Source: Acanthamoeba sp. SK_2022b (taxonomy: Eukaryota > Discosea > Longamoebia > Acanthamoebidae). From it: DNA of 31,302 nucleotides. This document shows, piece after piece, positions 30,799 to 31,302 of this stretch (positions within the stretch are counted from its first letter, which is position 1; each line of letters starts with the position of its first letter). The translations under genes were made by a program, and so were the position numbers. The DNA lies in the NCBI GenBank assembly GCA_027943245.1, contig JANDJZ010000542.1, forward strand, positions 1 through 31,302, written 5' to 3'. The notes under the pieces are model-generated. The model ran no database searches. It saw nothing but the letters and a program-made list of their open reading frames with translations, and was not told the DNA's origin.

Positions 30799-31302
30799 GC
30801 TATGGTGGTTGTGTATCGATAACAGAATCGGCGAGACGGCGTTGCACTACGCCACCAGATACGGCCATGTGGACGTCGCGAAGACGCTGCTCGAAAGGTA
30901 AAGCCCATCGCCTCGAGCTCCCCCTCCCCTCCTCGTTGCTGGGTGGGTCAGGCGGCCGCTGACCCGTGTCGCCGCCTCAGGAACGCCGACCCCACGCACG
31001 CCGGGCCGGACGGCACGCCCCTGAACATCGCCGTGGCCTTCAAGAACGAGGCCGTGGCCGAGCTCCTCTCCTCCGGTACGCCGCGCTTCAACCCATCCCC
31101 CCCACATCCACACGAGCCGAGCTCTGCTGCGTTCGAGGTCTCACGCCCAGTGGCCCGATATCCGTGCGGGCTTGGGCCATGGCGGCGCCTCTGCAGCCCA
31201 AGCCAGATACAGGAAGGGCTCGGCGCCGGCTGTGCACGCTCGCCCCGGCGAAGGACGGCACACGGGCTTGCTGTCGCCGATGACCAACGTCAGCACCCAC
31301 TC
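29976..31302 (+). CDS. Ankyrin-repeat protein (3' end outside window)
   Basis: Exons 29976-30261, 30338-30449, 30515-30646, 30826-30897, 30981-31075 and 31197-31302 (open at the window end) give at least 267 residues from ATG 29976 (MDLFEQSKRASAKDFKK). After a basic N-terminal helix there are about six ankyrin repeats with the usual TPLHYAA / AALHLAAMGGHDEVANLLL / TALHYATRYGHVDVAKTLL signatures. Some repeat units follow the exon borders. The third repeat is stretched by an insert (VRAKGRQADTSHYYKLLKT). The last exon leaves the repeat fold for a Gly/Arg/Pro-rich segment, so another domain may follow beyond the window. Ankyrin repeats mediate protein binding; partner and role cannot be read here. 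Confidence 0.85.
30311..30334. repeat. (TC)n tract in intron 1 of the ankyrin gene
   Basis: A pure pyrimidine dinucleotide run next to the TTAAG acceptor at 30337; it probably serves as the polypyrimidine tract. Confidence 0.9.
30736..30797. repeat. (TG)n tract in intron 3 of the ankyrin gene
   Basis: TG units with CG interruptions at both ends, between the exons ending at 30646 and starting at 30826. Confidence 0.95.

Overview
The window is nuclear DNA of a GC-rich, intron-dense protist. The gene set, the dozens of short GT-AG introns and the many intronic CA/TG tracts fit an Acanthamoeba-like amoebozoan best. The species is inferred from gene content and style, because no rRNA or mitochondrial marker is present. 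All gene models are hand-spliced: exon joins were chosen so that phase and protein-family continuity hold across every intron.

Layout from left to right. (1) 1-2581, minus strand: a charged nuclear-type protein with two SAP-like motifs, partial at the window edge. (2) 2772-3875, minus: an aquaporin-family channel of 267 aa with non-standard pore motifs. (3) 4360-7692, plus: a trifunctional folate-synthesis enzyme of 643 aa in 15 exons, with dihydroneopterin aldolase, HPPK and dihydropteroate synthase in one chain. (4) 7826 to about 8416, minus: a small alpha/beta-barrel protein resembling the TIGR03792 family. (5) 8929-12175, minus: a Rho guanine-nucleotide exchange factor of 616 aa in 14 exons (PH-IQ-DH-PH). 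(6) 12390-15851, plus: a BTB-BACK protein with a C-terminal discoidin-like domain, 787 aa in 12 exons. (7) 15991-27910, plus: a complete TOR kinase, 2507 aa in 50 exons, from HEAT repeats to the FATC tail. (8) 28004 to about 28270: a decayed PH-domain exon fragment. (9) 28414-29233: a block almost devoid of CpG, unlike everything around it. (10) 29976 to the window end, plus: an ankyrin-repeat protein, partial.

The genes do not form one pathway. Folate synthesis and TOR are core metabolism and growth control. The RhoGEF, BTB and ankyrin genes are signalling or adaptor proteins. Gene spacing is tight: 133 bp between the convergent folate and small-barrel stops, and 139 bp between the BTB stop and the TOR start. 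Two gene pairs (aquaporin/folate and RhoGEF/BTB) are divergent and probably share upstream regions.

The points most worth a second look are the CpG-free block with a broken PH fragment beside it, the substituted rapamycin-contact residues in TOR, the altered loop in DHPS, the NPS/DPF aquaporin motifs, and the confinement of every long dinucleotide tract to introns.
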